Program-made: the position numbers and the translations under genes | Assembly: GCF_013327855.1 (NCBI RefSeq) | Contig: NZ_JABUMX010000001.1 | Coordinates: 1,364,001-1,428,000, forward strand | Source of the DNA: Phyllobacterium pellucidum | GTDB taxonomy: Bacteria; Pseudomonadota; Alphaproteobacteria; Rhizobiales; Rhizobiaceae | Direction of reading: 5' to 3' | Length of the DNA: 64,000 bases | The notes under the pieces: generated by a model | What the model saw: the letters and a program-made list of their open reading frames with translations, nothing else | What the model was told of the DNA's origin: nothing | Database searches by the model: none | In this document: positions 38,153 to 48,617 of the stretch, piece by piece | Layout of the letters: each line of letters starts with the position of its first letter | Numbering within the stretch: position 1 is the first letter of the stretch

Positions 38153-38249
38153 TTAAAATTCCATCCCTGTCGTTCCTTGGGGACTCAAATAGTGCAGTTG
38201 GGGCCAAACGCCAATGATCATTTGCATTCCAGCGACGCGGCGGGGCCGA

Positions 38250-38951
38250 TCAGAGCTTTGTCACCATGCGGTGCGAGCCGGGATGGATCATGCGAACGAA
38301 GGTAATTGGCTTTTGCGGAAGGTAGGTCAGGCGCTCGATGACGAACACGGGATCGTTCACGCCAAGATCGAGCATGTCGGCTTCGTCCGGGTCGGCGAGG
38401 CCCGCATGGAACACGATTTCAGCCTGTGAAAACGGCGAGTGAGTGACAAGCCATTCGTTCGGGCTGACGGTCTCGAAAGTCTCGTGGCGAATGGCCGGCA
38501 CTGCGTCCAGATTGATCCAGCGGTCCTCATACTGGTAGGGCTTTTCATCGGAAAGGTGCAGACAGCGCACATGCAGCATATCCTTGGCTTTGGTGATGCC
38601 AAGGCGCTTCGTCACGCATGCCGGTGCCTTTTCCACGACATTGGAAACGAGGCGAAACTGATAGGCGCCACCCTTGTTCTCGATCTCCTGGCGCACGATC
38701 GGGATGACGAAACGTGCCTCGCGCATCGGATGCAGCGCAACACGCGTGCCGGCCTTGCGCTTGCGCACCAGAACGCCGCCGCGCGCAAGCTCCTGCAGCG
38801 CCCGGTTTACGGTGGCACGGGCGCAGCCAAACTCGACTGCAAGCACCTCCTCGCCGGGTATCAGCGCGCCGGGCGCCCAGACACGCTCGGCAATGCGGCG
38901 CGCCATCTCGGCCTTGATCGCATGGAACGATTTGCGCGCGGTTGCCGTCAC
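38250..38951 (-). CDS. hutC: Histidine utilisation repressor HutC
   Basis: GntR-family repressor of 233 residues: an N-terminal winged helix (FHAIKAEMARRIAERVWAPGALIPGEEVLAVEFGCARATVNRALQELARGGVLVRKRKAGTRVA) and a C-terminal UTRA domain that binds urocanate in HutC proteins. The start is a GTG overlapping the hutF stop (GTGA), so it is co-translated with hutF. It is expected to bind the palindrome between hutF and hutI and to release on urocanate. Confidence 0.95.
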   Translation of the reverse strand: MTATARKSFHAIKAEMARRIAERVWAPGALIPGEEVLAVEFGCARATVNRALQELARGGVLVRKRKAGTRVALHPMREARFVIPIVRQEIENKGGAYQFRLVSNVVEKAPACVTKRLGITKAKDMLHVRCLHLSDEKPYQYEDRWINLDAVPAIRHETFETVSPNEWLVTHSPFSQAEIVFHAGLADPDEADMLDLGVNDPVFVIERLTYLPQKPITFVRMIHPGSHRMVTKL

Positions 38952-40330
38952 ACTCTCTCCAGAATCGACGCAAGGCGCGCCTTGTAGGACTTGAATATTG
39001 CGGCGCGATCGCGATGCCTGCCTTCGCGCACGACATGGCGTCCGGCCGACCAGACGTCGCTTACCGCATCTCTGTCGCCGGCAAATATCCAGCCGTCAAG
39101 CAGCCTGTCGCCGGCAAGGCCTAAAACCGCTGCGTTATCAACATCAAGGGCAATCATATCCGCCCATTTGCCGGCTTCAAGGCTGCCACTCGCCCGCCCG
39201 AGTGCCTGAGCTCCGCCCAGCAACGCGGCGTCGAAAAGCGTGCGGCCGCAGGATTTTCCGTCGCGCGAAAGCGTGACGCGCGAAACGTCGCGCAGACGCT
39301 GGCTGTATTCGAGCTGGCGCAACTCCTCGGAAGGCGCAATACGAATATTGGAATCGGATCCGGTGCCGAACCGTCCGCCAGCGTTGAGATATTGGACGCC
39401 GTTGAAGATGCCGTCGCCAAGATTTGCTTCGGTGATCGGACACAGGCCGACAACCGCGCCGCTCGCCGCGACGCGCAGCGTCTCATCCTCATTCATGTGG
39501 GTCGAATGGATGAGGCACCAGCGCTCAGCGACGGGCAGATGATCGAGCAACCAGCTCATCGAGCGCTGGCCATAGGCGGACTCGACTTCCTGAAGTTCCG
39601 GAATCTGCTCGGCAATATGGATATGGAAGGGAACGCCCGGAAAATGCTGTTCCAGCGCCTTTAAGTCGCGTTCATTTACTGCGCGGATGGAATGGGGCGC
39701 GACACCGAAGCCGGCATCGGGGCTGACACTGGCCGCAGCTTTCTTTGCCTCTTCAGCCAGCCGCACATAGCGGTCGAGCTTGTTTCCGAACCGAAGCTGA
39801 CCGCCAGCGAGCGCACGGCCGTCGACGCCGCCCTGCATATAGGCGACGGGTAAAATCGTCAGCCCGATGCCAGTTGCGCTGGCGGCGGCGGCGATGCGTT
39901 CCGACAATTCCCCGAGCTTTGCATAAGTCGCGCCGCCGGGCTGATGGTGCAAATAATGAAACTCGGCGACGCTGGAATAACCGGACTCCAGCATTTCGAC
40001 GAAAGCGAAGGCGGCAATCGCCTCAATGTCCTCAGGATCGAGAATATCGAGAAAGCGATACATGACTTCGCGCCACGTCCAGAAGCTGTCGCGTCCGGCG
40101 GGGCTGCGTGTTTCCGACAAGCCCGCCATGGCGCGCTGAAAGGTGTGACTGTGCAGGTTGCTTTGCGCGGGGAGCAACGCGTCGACGGTATAAGCATCTG
40201 ATTCTTCGATGGTTTCCGGTGTCACCGACGCGATGCGTCCGCTCGCGTCCACGCGGATGAGAACGTTGTTTTCCCAGCCATTGGCGGTCAGGGCCCTGCG
40301 CGCAAAAACTGATTTCGTGGCCTCGCTCAT
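38948..40330 (-). CDS. hutF: Formimidoylglutamate deiminase HutF
   Basis: Converts N-formimidoyl-glutamate to N-formylglutamate plus ammonia. A 460-residue amidohydrolase with metal ligands in SNLHSHTFQRAMAG, the later HIHIAEQ, and GSDSNIR. The ATG at 40330 has GGAGAAGAA directly upstream; an in-frame extension to 40621 overlaps hutI and was rejected. Together with HutG it defines the five-step histidine pathway. Confidence 0.95.
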   Translation of the reverse strand: MSEATKSVFARRALTANGWENNVLIRVDASGRIASVTPETIEESDAYTVDALLPAQSNLHSHTFQRAMAGLSETRSPAGRDSFWTWREVMYRFLDILDPEDIEAIAAFAFVEMLESGYSSVAEFHYLHHQPGGATYAKLGELSERIAAAASATGIGLTILPVAYMQGGVDGRALAGGQLRFGNKLDRYVRLAEEAKKAAASVSPDAGFGVAPHSIRAVNERDLKALEQHFPGVPFHIHIAEQIPELQEVESAYGQRSMSWLLDHLPVAERWCLIHSTHMNEDETLRVAASGAVVGLCPITEANLGDGIFNGVQYLNAGGRFGTGSDSNIRIAPSEELRQLEYSQRLRDVSRVTLSRDGKSCGRTLFDAALLGGAQALGRASGSLEAGKWADMIALDVDNAAVLGLAGDRLLDGWIFAGDRDAVSDVWSAGRHVVREGRHRDRAAIFKSYKARLASILERV

Positions 40331-40357
40331 TTCTTCTCCTGCACCCGATTGACATAA

Positions 40358-40371
40358 TATGTATATACATA
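40358..40371. promoter_or_regulatory. Probable HutC operator in the hutF/hutI divergent promoter
   Basis: TATGTATATACATA is a perfect 14-bp palindrome in the 84-bp gap between the divergent genes. A TTGACA at 40349-40354 precedes it on the plus strand, and TAATAATG follows, so the palindrome occupies the spacer of a likely hutI promoter. TGTA-N2-TACA is the kind of half-site arrangement recognised by HutC/GntR proteins. Confidence 0.7.
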
Positions 40372-40414
40372 ATAATGGTATGAGCAAGACCATAATGGGA
40401 CACGGCCAACGCCA

Positions 40415-41608
40415 ATGAGAAAAATCCTTTCGGGACTTCGGATCGCAACGCTGGAAGACATCGGCGCGCCTTACGGCTTGATCGAGGATGGCGTAATCGG
40501 CGTGAAAGACGACCGCATCGCCTGGGTTGGCAAAGACGTTCCCGCCGACTGGAACCATGTAGAAATCGAGAATTTCGGTGGCAGGCTGGCAACGCCGGCG
40601 CTTGTCGATTGTCACACCCACCTCGTTTTCGGCGGCAACCGCGCCCGCGAGTTCGAAATGCGCCTCGAGGGCGCAACCTACGAGGAAATCGCGCGCGCCG
40701 GTGGCGGCATCGTATCATCGGTCAAGTCAACCAATGCGCTCAGCGAGGATGAACTGGTGGCGCAAAGCCTGCCGCGGCTCGACACCCTGCTGGCCGAGGG
40801 GATTTCGACGATCGAGATCAAATCCGGTTACGGCCTGAATATCGAAGCCGAACTCAAGATGCTGCGCGTTGCGCGAAGGCTTGCGACGCTGCGCCCGGTG
40901 CGGATCAAGACGAGCTATCTTGGCGCGCACGCCGTGCCGCCCGAATACAACGGCCGCGCGGATGATTACATCGCCGAGGTCGCCCTGCCGGGTCTTGAAG
41001 CGGCGCACGCGGAAGGACTGGTCGATGCGGTGGACGGTTTTTGCGAAGGAATCGCCTTTTCGCCGGCACAGATCGCGCGCGTGTTCGACAAGGCCAAAAG
41101 CCTTGGCCTGCCAGTAAAACTTCATGCCGAGCAATTGTCCAATCTCGGTGGCGCAAAGCTTGCGGCATCCTACGGCGCCCTGTCGGCCGACCATCTTGAA
41201 TATCTCGACGCCGAGGGCGCCAACGCCATGGCCGAAGCCGGTACCGTTGCCGTGCTCCTACCCGGCGCCTTCTACGCCTTGCGCGAGGAACGGGCTCCTC
41301 CCGTGAAGCTGCTACGCGAAGCAGGCGTGCGCATCGCCGTCGCCACCGACTGCAATCCCGGCACGTCGCCGCTCACCTCCTTGCTTTTGACGATGAACAT
41401 GGCGTGCACTTTGTTCCGCCTCACCGTCGAGGAAGCACTGGCCGGGGCAACCCGCGAGGCAGCGCGCGCACTCGGGCTCCACAAGGATATCGGCACGATC
41501 GCGCCCGGAAAACGGGCCGAGATTGCAATCTGGAATGCAGAGCAACCGGCGGAGCTCTGTTACCGCATTGGCTTCAACCCGCTTCACCAGCTCTTCTTGA
41601 AAGCGTAA
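40415..41608 (+). CDS. hutI: Imidazolonepropionase HutI
   Basis: Hydrolyses imidazolone-propionate to N-formimidoyl-glutamate. A 397-residue amidohydrolase with metal-binding [43 protein letters not shown] and [10 protein letters not shown]. First gene of hutI-H-G-U-D, reading away from hutF. The gap to hutH is only 2 bp. Confidence 0.96.
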   Translation: MRKILSGLRIATLEDIGAPYGLIEDGVIGVKDDRIAWVGKDVPADWNHVEIENFGGRLATPALVDCHTHLVFGGNRAREFEMRLEGATYEEIARAGGGIVSSVKSTNALSEDELVAQSLPRLDTLLAEGISTIEIKSGYGLNIEAELKMLRVARRLATLRPVRIKTSYLGAHAVPPEYNGRADDYIAEVALPGLEAAHAEGLVDAVDGFCEGIAFSPAQIARVFDKAKSLGLPVKLHAEQLSNLGGAKLAASYGALSADHLEYLDAEGANAMAEAGTVAVLLPGAFYALREERAPPVKLLREAGVRIAVATDCNPGTSPLTSLLLTMNMACTLFRLTVEEALAGATREAARALGLHKDIGTIAPGKRAEIAIWNAEQPAELCYRIGFNPLHQLFLKA

Positions 41609-41610
41609 CC

Positions 41611-43152
41611 ATGACTGTTGTTCTCCACCCGGGCTCCGTGCCTATTTCAGTATTGGAAACCATCTATTGGCAGGGCGAGGCCGTACGGCTGGACCAATCG
41701 TTCAAGGCCGGGATTGAGGCTGCAGCGGCACGCATCGCCGAGATTGCGCGGGGCAACGCTCCCGTTTATGGGATCAATACGGGCTTCGGAAAGCTCGCCA
41801 GCATCAAGATCGATGCGGCTGATGTCGCGACCCTGCAACGCAATCTCATCCTTTCCCATTGCTGCGGCGTCGGCAACGCGCTGCCCGAAAACATCGTGCG
41901 CCTGATCATGGCGCTGAAGCTGATCTCGCTCGGCCGCGGCGCCTCCGGCGTCCGTCCTGAGCTCATAAGCCTGATTGAGGGAATGCTCGACAAGGGCGTC
42001 ATCCCCGTCATTCCGGAAAAGGGCTCGGTCGGCGCATCGGGCGACCTCGCTCCCCTCGCGCATATGGCCGCAGCCATGATCGGCGAAGGCGACGTCGTCT
42101 TCGGCGGCGAGCGGATGCCGGCGGGCGATGGGCTTGCGAAGGCTGGGCTGAAGCCGGTCGTACTTGCCGCCAAGGAAGGGCTCGCGCTGATCAACGGCAC
42201 CCAGGTTTCCACCGCGCTGGCTCTCGCAGGTTTGTTCCGTGCTCACCGGGCTGCCCAGTCTGCCTTGATCACTGGAGCGCTCTCGACCGACGCGGCGATG
42301 GGCTCGTCCGCGCCGTTTCACCCCGATATCCATACCTTGCGCGGGCATCGCGGCCAGATCGACACCGGGGCAGCGCTGCGCCGCCTCCTCGAAAATTCGC
42401 CGATCCGCGAAAGTCACATCGAGGGCGACGAGCGCGTGCAGGATCCCTATTGCATCCGCTGCCAGCCGCAGGTTGACGGGGCGTGCCTCGATCTCTTGCG
42501 CATGGCCGCGCGCACGCTCGAAATCGAAGCGAATGCCGTCACCGACAACCCGCTGGTCCTCAGCGATGGTTCCGTCGTCTCGGGCGGCAACTTCCATGCC
42601 GAGCCGGTCGCCTTCGCTGCGGATCAGATCGCACTTGCCATCTGCGAAATCGGCGCGATCGCCCAGCGCCGTATCGCATTGCTGGTCGATCCAGCCTTGA
42701 GCTACGGCCTGCCGGCATTTCTTGCGCGCAAGCCCGGCCTCAACTCCGGATTGATGATCGCGGAGGTCACTTCCGCTGCGCTCATGTCAGAGAACAAGCA
42801 GATGTCGCATCCGGCTTCGGTAGATTCGACGCCAACGTCGGCCAACCAGGAAGATCACGTTTCCATGGCCTGCCATGGAGCCCGACGGCTTCTGCAGATG
42901 ACCGACAATCTGTTCTCGATCATCGGCATCGAGGCACTGACGGCGGCGCAAGGCATCGACCTCCGCAGTCCGCTCGCGACGAGCCCGGAACTCACCCGCG
43001 CCCACGGCGTTATCCGCTTAGCGGTGCCGACACTTGACGACGACCGCTATATGGCGCCGGACCTTCAGGCCGTAAGCGAGCTTGTAGCCTCAGGCGCACT
43101 GAACGCCGCGATTTCGGCCGAAATTCTCCCAGTTCTGGATACGCGTCTATGA
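41611..43152 (+). CDS. hutH: Histidine ammonia-lyase HutH
   Basis: Deaminates histidine to urocanate, the first step. The 513-residue product carries the Ala142-Ser143-Gly144 triad in [15 protein letters not shown], which cyclises to the MIO cofactor. Other family blocks are [12 protein letters not shown] and [19 protein letters not shown]. The ATG at 41611 lies 2 bp after hutI; a longer frame from 41404 lies inside hutI. Confidence 0.97.
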   Translation: MTVVLHPGSVPISVLETIYWQGEAVRLDQSFKAGIEAAAARIAEIARGNAPVYGINTGFGKLASIKIDAADVATLQRNLILSHCCGVGNALPENIVRLIMALKLISLGRGASGVRPELISLIEGMLDKGVIPVIPEKGSVGASGDLAPLAHMAAAMIGEGDVVFGGERMPAGDGLAKAGLKPVVLAAKEGLALINGTQVSTALALAGLFRAHRAAQSALITGALSTDAAMGSSAPFHPDIHTLRGHRGQIDTGAALRRLLENSPIRESHIEGDERVQDPYCIRCQPQVDGACLDLLRMAARTLEIEANAVTDNPLVLSDGSVVSGGNFHAEPVAFAADQIALAICEIGAIAQRRIALLVDPALSYGLPAFLARKPGLNSGLMIAEVTSAALMSENKQMSHPASVDSTPTSANQEDHVSMACHGARRLLQMTDNLFSIIGIEALTAAQGIDLRSPLATSPELTRAHGVIRLAVPTLDDDRYMAPDLQAVSELVASGALNAAISAEILPVLDTRL

Positions 43153-43952
43153 GCATTGTCGAGGTCAAACAGGGATCGCTGCCGATCATCCTCGGATTTC
43201 CGCACACAGGCACGGATGTGCCTGCCGAAATCTGGTCGCGTCTGAACGAGAACGGCCAGCGTCTCGCCGACACCGATTGGCATGTGGACCAGCTCTATGA
43301 TGGCCTCCTGCCAGGCGTCTCGACCGTCAGGGCGACGTTCCACCGCTACGTCATCGATGCGAACCGCGATCCTGCGGGTGGCAGTCTCTATCCAGGCCAG
43401 AACACCACGGCGCTCATTCCGGAAACCGATTTCGACGGGAAAGCCATCTGGCGCGACGGCGAAATGCCGACGTCAGCCGATACGAAGCTGAGACTCGAAC
43501 GGTTTCATCGCCCGTATCATGAGGCTCTGTTCGACGAAATCCAGCGGGTGCGCAAGACGCATGGGCTAGCCATCCTCTACGATTGCCATTCCATCCGCTC
43601 GCATATCCCGTTCCTGTTTGCAGGGAAGCTGCCGGATTTCAACATCGGGACCAATGAGGGCACAAGCTGCTCGCCGGAAATTGCCTCTGCGGTTGGCCGC
43701 ATTGCTTTTGCTGCCCGCGGCTACGACGCCGTAATCAACGGCCGCTTCAAGGGCGGCTGGACGACACGCCATTATGGCAAGCCCTCCTCCAATATTCACG
43801 CCATCCAGATGGAGCTGACGCAATCGTCGCACCTTGCGACCGAAGCGCCACCCTTCGACTACGACGAAGGCAAGGCCGAGAAGTTGCGCAGGCACCTCAA
43901 GGACATACTCGAAATCATCGCACAGACCGCCATTAAACTGGGGAGCAAGTAA
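43149..43952 (+). CDS. hutG: N-formylglutamate deformylase HutG
   Basis: Hydrolyses N-formylglutamate to glutamate and formate. The 267-residue protein shows the N-formylglutamate amidohydrolase features [29 protein letters not shown] and [26 protein letters not shown]. The start overlaps the hutH stop (ATGA) and the stop overlaps the hutU start (TAATG). It is the deformylase type, consistent with hutF in the cluster, not the one-step formimidoylglutamase. Confidence 0.95.
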   Translation: MSIVEVKQGSLPIILGFPHTGTDVPAEIWSRLNENGQRLADTDWHVDQLYDGLLPGVSTVRATFHRYVIDANRDPAGGSLYPGQNTTALIPETDFDGKAIWRDGEMPTSADTKLRLERFHRPYHEALFDEIQRVRKTHGLAILYDCHSIRSHIPFLFAGKLPDFNIGTNEGTSCSPEIASAVGRIAFAARGYDAVINGRFKGGWTTRHYGKPSSNIHAIQMELTQSSHLATEAPPFDYDEGKAEKLRRHLKDILEIIAQTAIKLGSK

Positions 43953-45622
43953 TGAACAATCCGAGGCACAATATCCGGGAAATCCGCAGTCCCCGGGGCA
44001 ATGAGCTCAACACCAAATCCTGGATGACCGAAGCGCCCCTGCGGATGCTGATGAACAATCTCGATCCGGACGTTGCCGAGAACCCCAACGAACTCGTCGT
44101 CTACGGCGGCATTGGTCGGGCTGCGCGCACCTGGGACGACTTCGACAAGATCGTTTCGACGCTGAAGAACCTCAACGGGGATGAAACGCTGCTCGTCCAG
44201 TCCGGCAAGCCCGTCGGCGTATTCAAGACGCACTCCAATGCGCCGCGTGTTCTTATTGCCAATTCAAATCTGGTGCCGCATTGGGCGACCTGGGATCATT
44301 TCAACGAACTCGACAAGAAGGGTCTCGCCATGTACGGGCAGATGACCGCGGGTTCGTGGATCTACATTGGCACGCAGGGCATCGTGCAGGGGACCTATGA
44401 AACCTTCGTCGAGGCCGGCCGGCAGCATTATGACGGCAACCTCAAGGGCAAATGGATCCTCACGGGTGGCCTTGGCGGCATGGGCGGCGCACAACCGCTC
44501 GCCGCAGTCATGGCCGGCGCCTGCTGCCTCGCCGTCGAATGCAATCCGGATTCGATCGATTTCCGCCTACGCACCCGCTATGTCGACGCCAAGGCGGAGA
44601 CGCTCGACGAGGCGCTGGAAATGATCGATCGCTGGACCAAGGCCGGCGAAGCCAAATCGGTTGGTCTTCTCGGCAATGCCGCGGATGTTCTGCCGGAACT
44701 CGTACGTCGCGGCGTACGGCCTGATATGGTGACCGACCAGACCTCGGCGCACGATCCGATCAACGGTTATCTGCCCAAGGGCTGGACCCTTGCCGAATGG
44801 CGCGAGAAGCGCGAGAGCGACCCGAAGGCCGTAGAAAAGGCCGCGCGGGCCTCCATGCGCGTGCATGTGGAAGCCATGCTCGCGTTCTGGAACCAGGGCA
44901 TTCCCACGCTCGACTACGGCAATAATATCCGGCAGGTCGCCAAGGATGAAGGCCTTGAAAACGCCTTTGCTTTCCCCGGCTTCGTGCCGGCCTATATCCG
45001 TCCGCTCTTCTGCCGCGGCATCGGTCCGTTCCGCTGGGCCGCCCTGTCGGGTGATCCGGAAGACATCTACAAGACGGACGCCAAGGTGAAGGAGCTGACG
45101 CCAGGCAATACGCACCTGCACAACTGGCTCGACATGGCACGCGATCGCATCGCCTTCCAGGGGCTGCCGGCGCGCATCTGCTGGGTCGGCCTCGGCGATC
45201 GCCACCGCCTCGGCCTCGCCTTCAACGAAATGGTACGAAACGGCGAACTGAAAGCACCTATCGTCATCGGCCGCGATCACCTCGATTCCGGTTCCGTCGC
45301 TTCGCCGAACCGCGAGACGGAAGCGATGAAGGACGGCTCTGACGCCGTCTCCGACTGGCCGCTGCTCAATGCGCTCCTCAACACCGCGTCGGGCGCGACC
45401 TGGGTGTCGTTGCATCACGGCGGCGGTGTCGGCATGGGCTATTCGCAGCATTCCGGCATGGTGATCTGCTGTGACGGCACGGACGATGCCGCCGAGCGGA
45501 TCGGCCGCGTGCTCTGGAACGACCCGGCCACCGGCGTCATGCGCCATGCCGATGCGGGCTACGAGATCGCAATCGAATGCGCCAAGGAAAAGGGTCTCAA
45601 CCTGCCCGGCATCCTTGGCTGA
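43952..45622 (+). CDS. hutU: Urocanate hydratase HutU
   Basis: Converts urocanate to imidazolone-propionate with tightly bound NAD+. Length 556 is standard. The family signature [24 protein letters not shown] includes the conserved Cys near residue 410. [14 protein letters not shown] is the NAD-binding segment. Overlaps hutG at its start and hutD at its stop (TGATG). Confidence 0.97.
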   Translation: MNNPRHNIREIRSPRGNELNTKSWMTEAPLRMLMNNLDPDVAENPNELVVYGGIGRAARTWDDFDKIVSTLKNLNGDETLLVQSGKPVGVFKTHSNAPRVLIANSNLVPHWATWDHFNELDKKGLAMYGQMTAGSWIYIGTQGIVQGTYETFVEAGRQHYDGNLKGKWILTGGLGGMGGAQPLAAVMAGACCLAVECNPDSIDFRLRTRYVDAKAETLDEALEMIDRWTKAGEAKSVGLLGNAADVLPELVRRGVRPDMVTDQTSAHDPINGYLPKGWTLAEWREKRESDPKAVEKAARASMRVHVEAMLAFWNQGIPTLDYGNNIRQVAKDEGLENAFAFPGFVPAYIRPLFCRGIGPFRWAALSGDPEDIYKTDAKVKELTPGNTHLHNWLDMARDRIAFQGLPARICWVGLGDRHRLGLAFNEMVRNGELKAPIVIGRDHLDSGSVASPNRETEAMKDGSDAVSDWPLLNALLNTASGATWVSLHHGGGVGMGYSQHSGMVICCDGTDDAAERIGRVLWNDPATGVMRHADAGYEIAIECAKEKGLNLPGILG

Positions 45623-46167
45623 TGCGTATATTACGCGCCGGCGCCCACAAGCGCATGCCGTGGAAGAATGGCGCCGGCGTTACCACCGAGATCGCCATAG
45701 CGCCGGAAGGGGCTGCAATCGACAGCTTCGATTGGCGCATCAGCATGGCGAAGGTGCCGGATTCCGGCCCCTTCTCCGCCTTTGCCGGCATCGACAGGGT
45801 GCTGGCAGTGCTTGACGGCGCCATGAATTTACAAGTTGGCGCCGGCACGCCCGTGAAACTGGACTCAACCTCGCGGGCAATACCGTTTCCCGGTGATATA
45901 CCGACGCGCGCCGATGTCATCGAGACGGTGACGGATCTCAACGTCATGGTGCGCCGCGGCCGTTTTACCGCTCGTGTTACACTGCTCGAACGCCAGGAAC
46001 TGACAGCGGAAGCCAAGGAAACATTTCTGCTGCTTCGCTCAAAAGCTGCGTTGCACACGGGCGAGACTGTCGAAATCGACGATGTGATCCACCTTGCTCG
46101 CGGGGAAACGCTGGCCTTCGTCCGCATACCCGAAAGCTGCTGGTTGATCGAGATCAACGCCTCCTGA
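45622..46167 (+). CDS. hutD: HutD family protein
   Basis: A 181-residue cupin-like protein of the HutD family, often found in hut operons. Family marks: MPWKNGAGVTTEIAIAPEGA, FDWRISMAKVPDSGPFSAFAGIDRVLAVLDG and DLNVMVRRGRF. It is proposed in the literature to limit the hut response, perhaps by binding formylglutamate; not an enzyme of the pathway. The start overlaps the hutU stop. Last gene of the hut operon. Confidence 0.9.
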   Translation: MRILRAGAHKRMPWKNGAGVTTEIAIAPEGAAIDSFDWRISMAKVPDSGPFSAFAGIDRVLAVLDGAMNLQVGAGTPVKLDSTSRAIPFPGDIPTRADVIETVTDLNVMVRRGRFTARVTLLERQELTAEAKETFLLLRSKAALHTGETVEIDDVIHLARGETLAFVRIPESCWLIEINAS

Positions 46168-46244
46168 TTTCATTGTCGCTTTGCCGCATAGATTTTGAGC
46201 TGACGCTGATGTATTTGATTGGCTCGAACTGAATCGGGGCGTTG

Positions 46245-46625
46245 ATGCGCGGAATCTGGCACGACTGGCGAACGGCATTGCGCATACTTTGCGCCATTGC
46301 GCTCGTATGCGTTGCCTTCGCGCATAAGCCGGTTGCCGCCGAAGCCCAGCCAATCGATCTTGCCGCCTATACGCTTCCCGACGGCACCGTTCCTGTTCTC
46401 TGCCTCCCCGGCAGCGGCGGCGAGGACAGCCATAAGAGCGTCTGGCATGGCACGGGCTGCGAAGCTTGCCGGCTCGCCGCATCGTTCATCCTGGCAGTTC
46501 CGCCATTTGTATCCGAAGCAAAATTCCAGCCGGAGCAATCGATAGCGATAGCGCGCAAATCGATCCTGATCGCGCGCAGCCTCTACCCGCCTTCGGCGCC
46601 GCCGCAAGCCCCACCTTTCGCCTGA
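46245..46625 (+). CDS. Small secreted CxxC protein (DUF2946-like) in copper cluster
   Basis: A 126-residue protein with a signal peptide or anchor (ALRILCAIALVCVAFAHKPVAAEA). It then has Cys53, His63, His69 and a CxxC at 72-75 (HGTGCEACRLAA), and a Pro-rich C terminus. The layout resembles DUF2946 proteins, which often sit beside copper-handling genes, and the next genes are a PepSY protein, PCuAC and Sco. A GGGG precedes the ATG. Copper binding is an inference; similarity to DUF2946 is only by eye. Confidence 0.7.
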   Translation: MRGIWHDWRTALRILCAIALVCVAFAHKPVAAEAQPIDLAAYTLPDGTVPVLCLPGSGGEDSHKSVWHGTGCEACRLAASFILAVPPFVSEAKFQPEQSIAIARKSILIARSLYPPSAPPQAPPFA

Positions 46626-46706
46626 CACAGTTCGTGCCGTAGGGCACGTCACGACGGCCTGCGTTTGCAGATCGTCATGCTTTATCGTCAGACGATTGGA
46701 TTACCA

Positions 46707-48068
46707 ATGACCATTTCGAGCGTGGCTTCCGCGAAGCCCAATACAATTAGCCTATCCCTTTACCGGGCCGTGTGGCGCTGGCATTTCTTTGCCGGCCTGC
46801 TGGTCATCCCCTTCATGCTCAACCTCGCCATCACCGGCGGCCTTTATCTGTTCAATGACGAGATCGACAATACGGTCTTTGCCTATCGCAATGTCGTCGA
46901 GCCGAATGGGACCGCGCTTGCGCCCTCGCTCCTGACTGAAACCGCTAAGGCAGCCCTGCCGGGCTCCAAGGTCCTGCGCTATCGCGCCCCGGCCGAGCCA
47001 AGCCAGTCCGTACGCGTTGTGGTTGGCACGAAGGCCGGAAAAACCTACGTCTTTCTCAATCCATATACCGGCGCTGTTCTCGGCACGGTTGCAGAGAAGG
47101 AAGAGTTCAACTGGGTCGTCAAGAAGATCCACAGCCTCGAATATTTCGGCCTCCCCTTCAATCGTATCGTCGAAGCGGTGGGCGGGCTTGCCCTCATTCT
47201 CGTCGTCACCGGTTTCTACCTCTGGTGGCCGCGCAAACAGACCGGCGGCGTCGTCAGTGTTCGCGGCACACCGCAGAAGCGCGTGTTCTGGCGCGACCTG
47301 CATGCCGTAACCGGAGCTGGCGCAGGGGCGCTGATCTTCTTCCTTGCAATCTCCGGCCTGCCCTGGTCCGGCTATTGGGGCGATAAAGCCAACTCCGTGC
47401 TTGCCAATGCCGGCCTCGGTTATCCGACCCAGCTTTGGGACGAGGTTCCGAGTTCTGAGGTGCCGACCAAGGATGTCCTGACCAATGCCGGTTGGACGGT
47501 CGAAAACGCGCCAGTTCCGACATCCTCGCCGAGCAATGCTTCGCCGGTAGGTCTCGACAGTATCGTGGCGTCGGCTAACGCGGCTGGCCTGACCCCCGGA
47601 TTCGAGGTGTCGCTGCCCTCAGGCAAGACCGGCGTCTACACCGCCGCGATCTTCCCCGACGATATCGCAAAGCAGCGGACCATTCACTACGACCAGTACA
47701 GCGGCAAGCCCCTCATCGACCTGAAATTCGGTGATTATGGCGCGGGGGCCAAGGCGATGGAATTCGGCATCGGCGTTCACATGGGCCAGTATTACGGGGT
47801 CGTTAACCAGATCGTCATGCTCATGACCTGCCTTGCCATCATCCTGACCTCGGTGACCGCTGTCGTCATGTGGTGGAAGCGCCGCCCGTCCGGTCGGCTT
47901 GGCGTACCGCCCATGCCCACGCAGAAAAGTGTTTTCGCTGTCCTGACCCTTGTGATCCTTGGCTTCGGCGTACTCTTTCCCCTCACCGGGTTCGCCATTC
48001 TCGCAATGTTGATCCTGGATCAGTTGCTCACGCGCATACCCTCGCCCCTCAAACGTGTATTCTCTTGA
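46707..48068 (+). CDS. PepSY-domain inner-membrane protein
   Basis: A 453-residue PepSY_TM family protein with four transmembrane segments: FFAGLLVIPFMLNLAITGGLYLF, IVEAVGGLALILVVTGFYLWWP, GAGAGALIFFLAISGLPWSGYWG and a C-terminal pair from IVMLMTCLAIILTSVTAVVMWW onwards. PepSY regions lie in the periplasmic loops. Such proteins are often linked to iron or copper reduction and uptake. The start codon choice is uncertain: upstream ATGs at 46677 and 46665 are possible and no strong ribosome site is seen. Confidence 0.85.
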   Translation: MTISSVASAKPNTISLSLYRAVWRWHFFAGLLVIPFMLNLAITGGLYLFNDEIDNTVFAYRNVVEPNGTALAPSLLTETAKAALPGSKVLRYRAPAEPSQSVRVVVGTKAGKTYVFLNPYTGAVLGTVAEKEEFNWVVKKIHSLEYFGLPFNRIVEAVGGLALILVVTGFYLWWPRKQTGGVVSVRGTPQKRVFWRDLHAVTGAGAGALIFFLAISGLPWSGYWGDKANSVLANAGLGYPTQLWDEVPSSEVPTKDVLTNAGWTVENAPVPTSSPSNASPVGLDSIVASANAAGLTPGFEVSLPSGKTGVYTAAIFPDDIAKQRTIHYDQYSGKPLIDLKFGDYGAGAKAMEFGIGVHMGQYYGVVNQIVMLMTCLAIILTSVTAVVMWWKRRPSGRLGVPPMPTQKSVFAVLTLVILGFGVLFPLTGFAILAMLILDQLLTRIPSPLKRVFS

Positions 48069-48091
48069 AATCCGAAGTGGAGACCCATTCC

Positions 48092-48616
48092 ATGAAAACA
48101 CTATCAACACTTGCCGCGGCGCTTCTCGTGTCCGCTTCCTTCGCCCTCACAGCGGCCGCGCATGATCACTCGGCAATGCAGGCTGGCACGGAAATGACCG
48201 ATGCCGGCGCGATGGAGCCGGTAAAGGCCGGCGACCTCACCTTGAGCGATGCGTTCACCCGCGCCACGCTGCCCGGAGCCAAGGTTGGCGGCGGCTATGT
48301 GACGATCGTCAACGGATCGAAGGAAGCCGACCGCCTTATCGGCGGCTCCACGCCTGTTGCGGAGCGGGTCGAGGTCCATGAAATGAAGATGGACGGCAGC
48401 GTCATGAAGATGCGCCAGCTGAAGGAAGGCCTCGAAATTCCGGCTGGCGAGACGGTAAAGCTGGCACCCGGCGGCCTGCACCTCATGATGATGGGGCTGA
48501 AATCGCCACTCAAGGAGGGCGACATGGTTCCTGTCACCCTGGAGTTCGCCAAGGCCGGCAAGGTGGAGCTGCAACTGATGGTCGGCGCGGCCAACGCCAC
48601 GGACATGGGACACTGA
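48092..48616 (+). CDS. Periplasmic copper chaperone PCuAC
   Basis: A 174-residue copper chaperone (formerly DUF461) delivering Cu(I) to cytochrome c oxidase. The signal peptide ends TAAA, followed by a His/Met-rich start (HDHSAM). The binding motif is complete: His96, Met107, His130 and Met132 in EVHEMKMDGSVMKM and GGLHLMMMGL. GGAG precedes the ATG. It ends 1 bp before sco. Confidence 0.93.
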   Translation: MKTLSTLAAALLVSASFALTAAAHDHSAMQAGTEMTDAGAMEPVKAGDLTLSDAFTRATLPGAKVGGGYVTIVNGSKEADRLIGGSTPVAERVEVHEMKMDGSVMKMRQLKEGLEIPAGETVKLAPGGLHLMMMGLKSPLKEGDMVPVTLEFAKAGKVELQLMVGAANATDMGH

Positions 48617-48617
48617 A

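Noticed and set aside
40331-40621. Longer hutF start upstream of 40330
   Set aside because: It would run across the operator and into hutI; the ATG at 40330 has a clear GGAG site.
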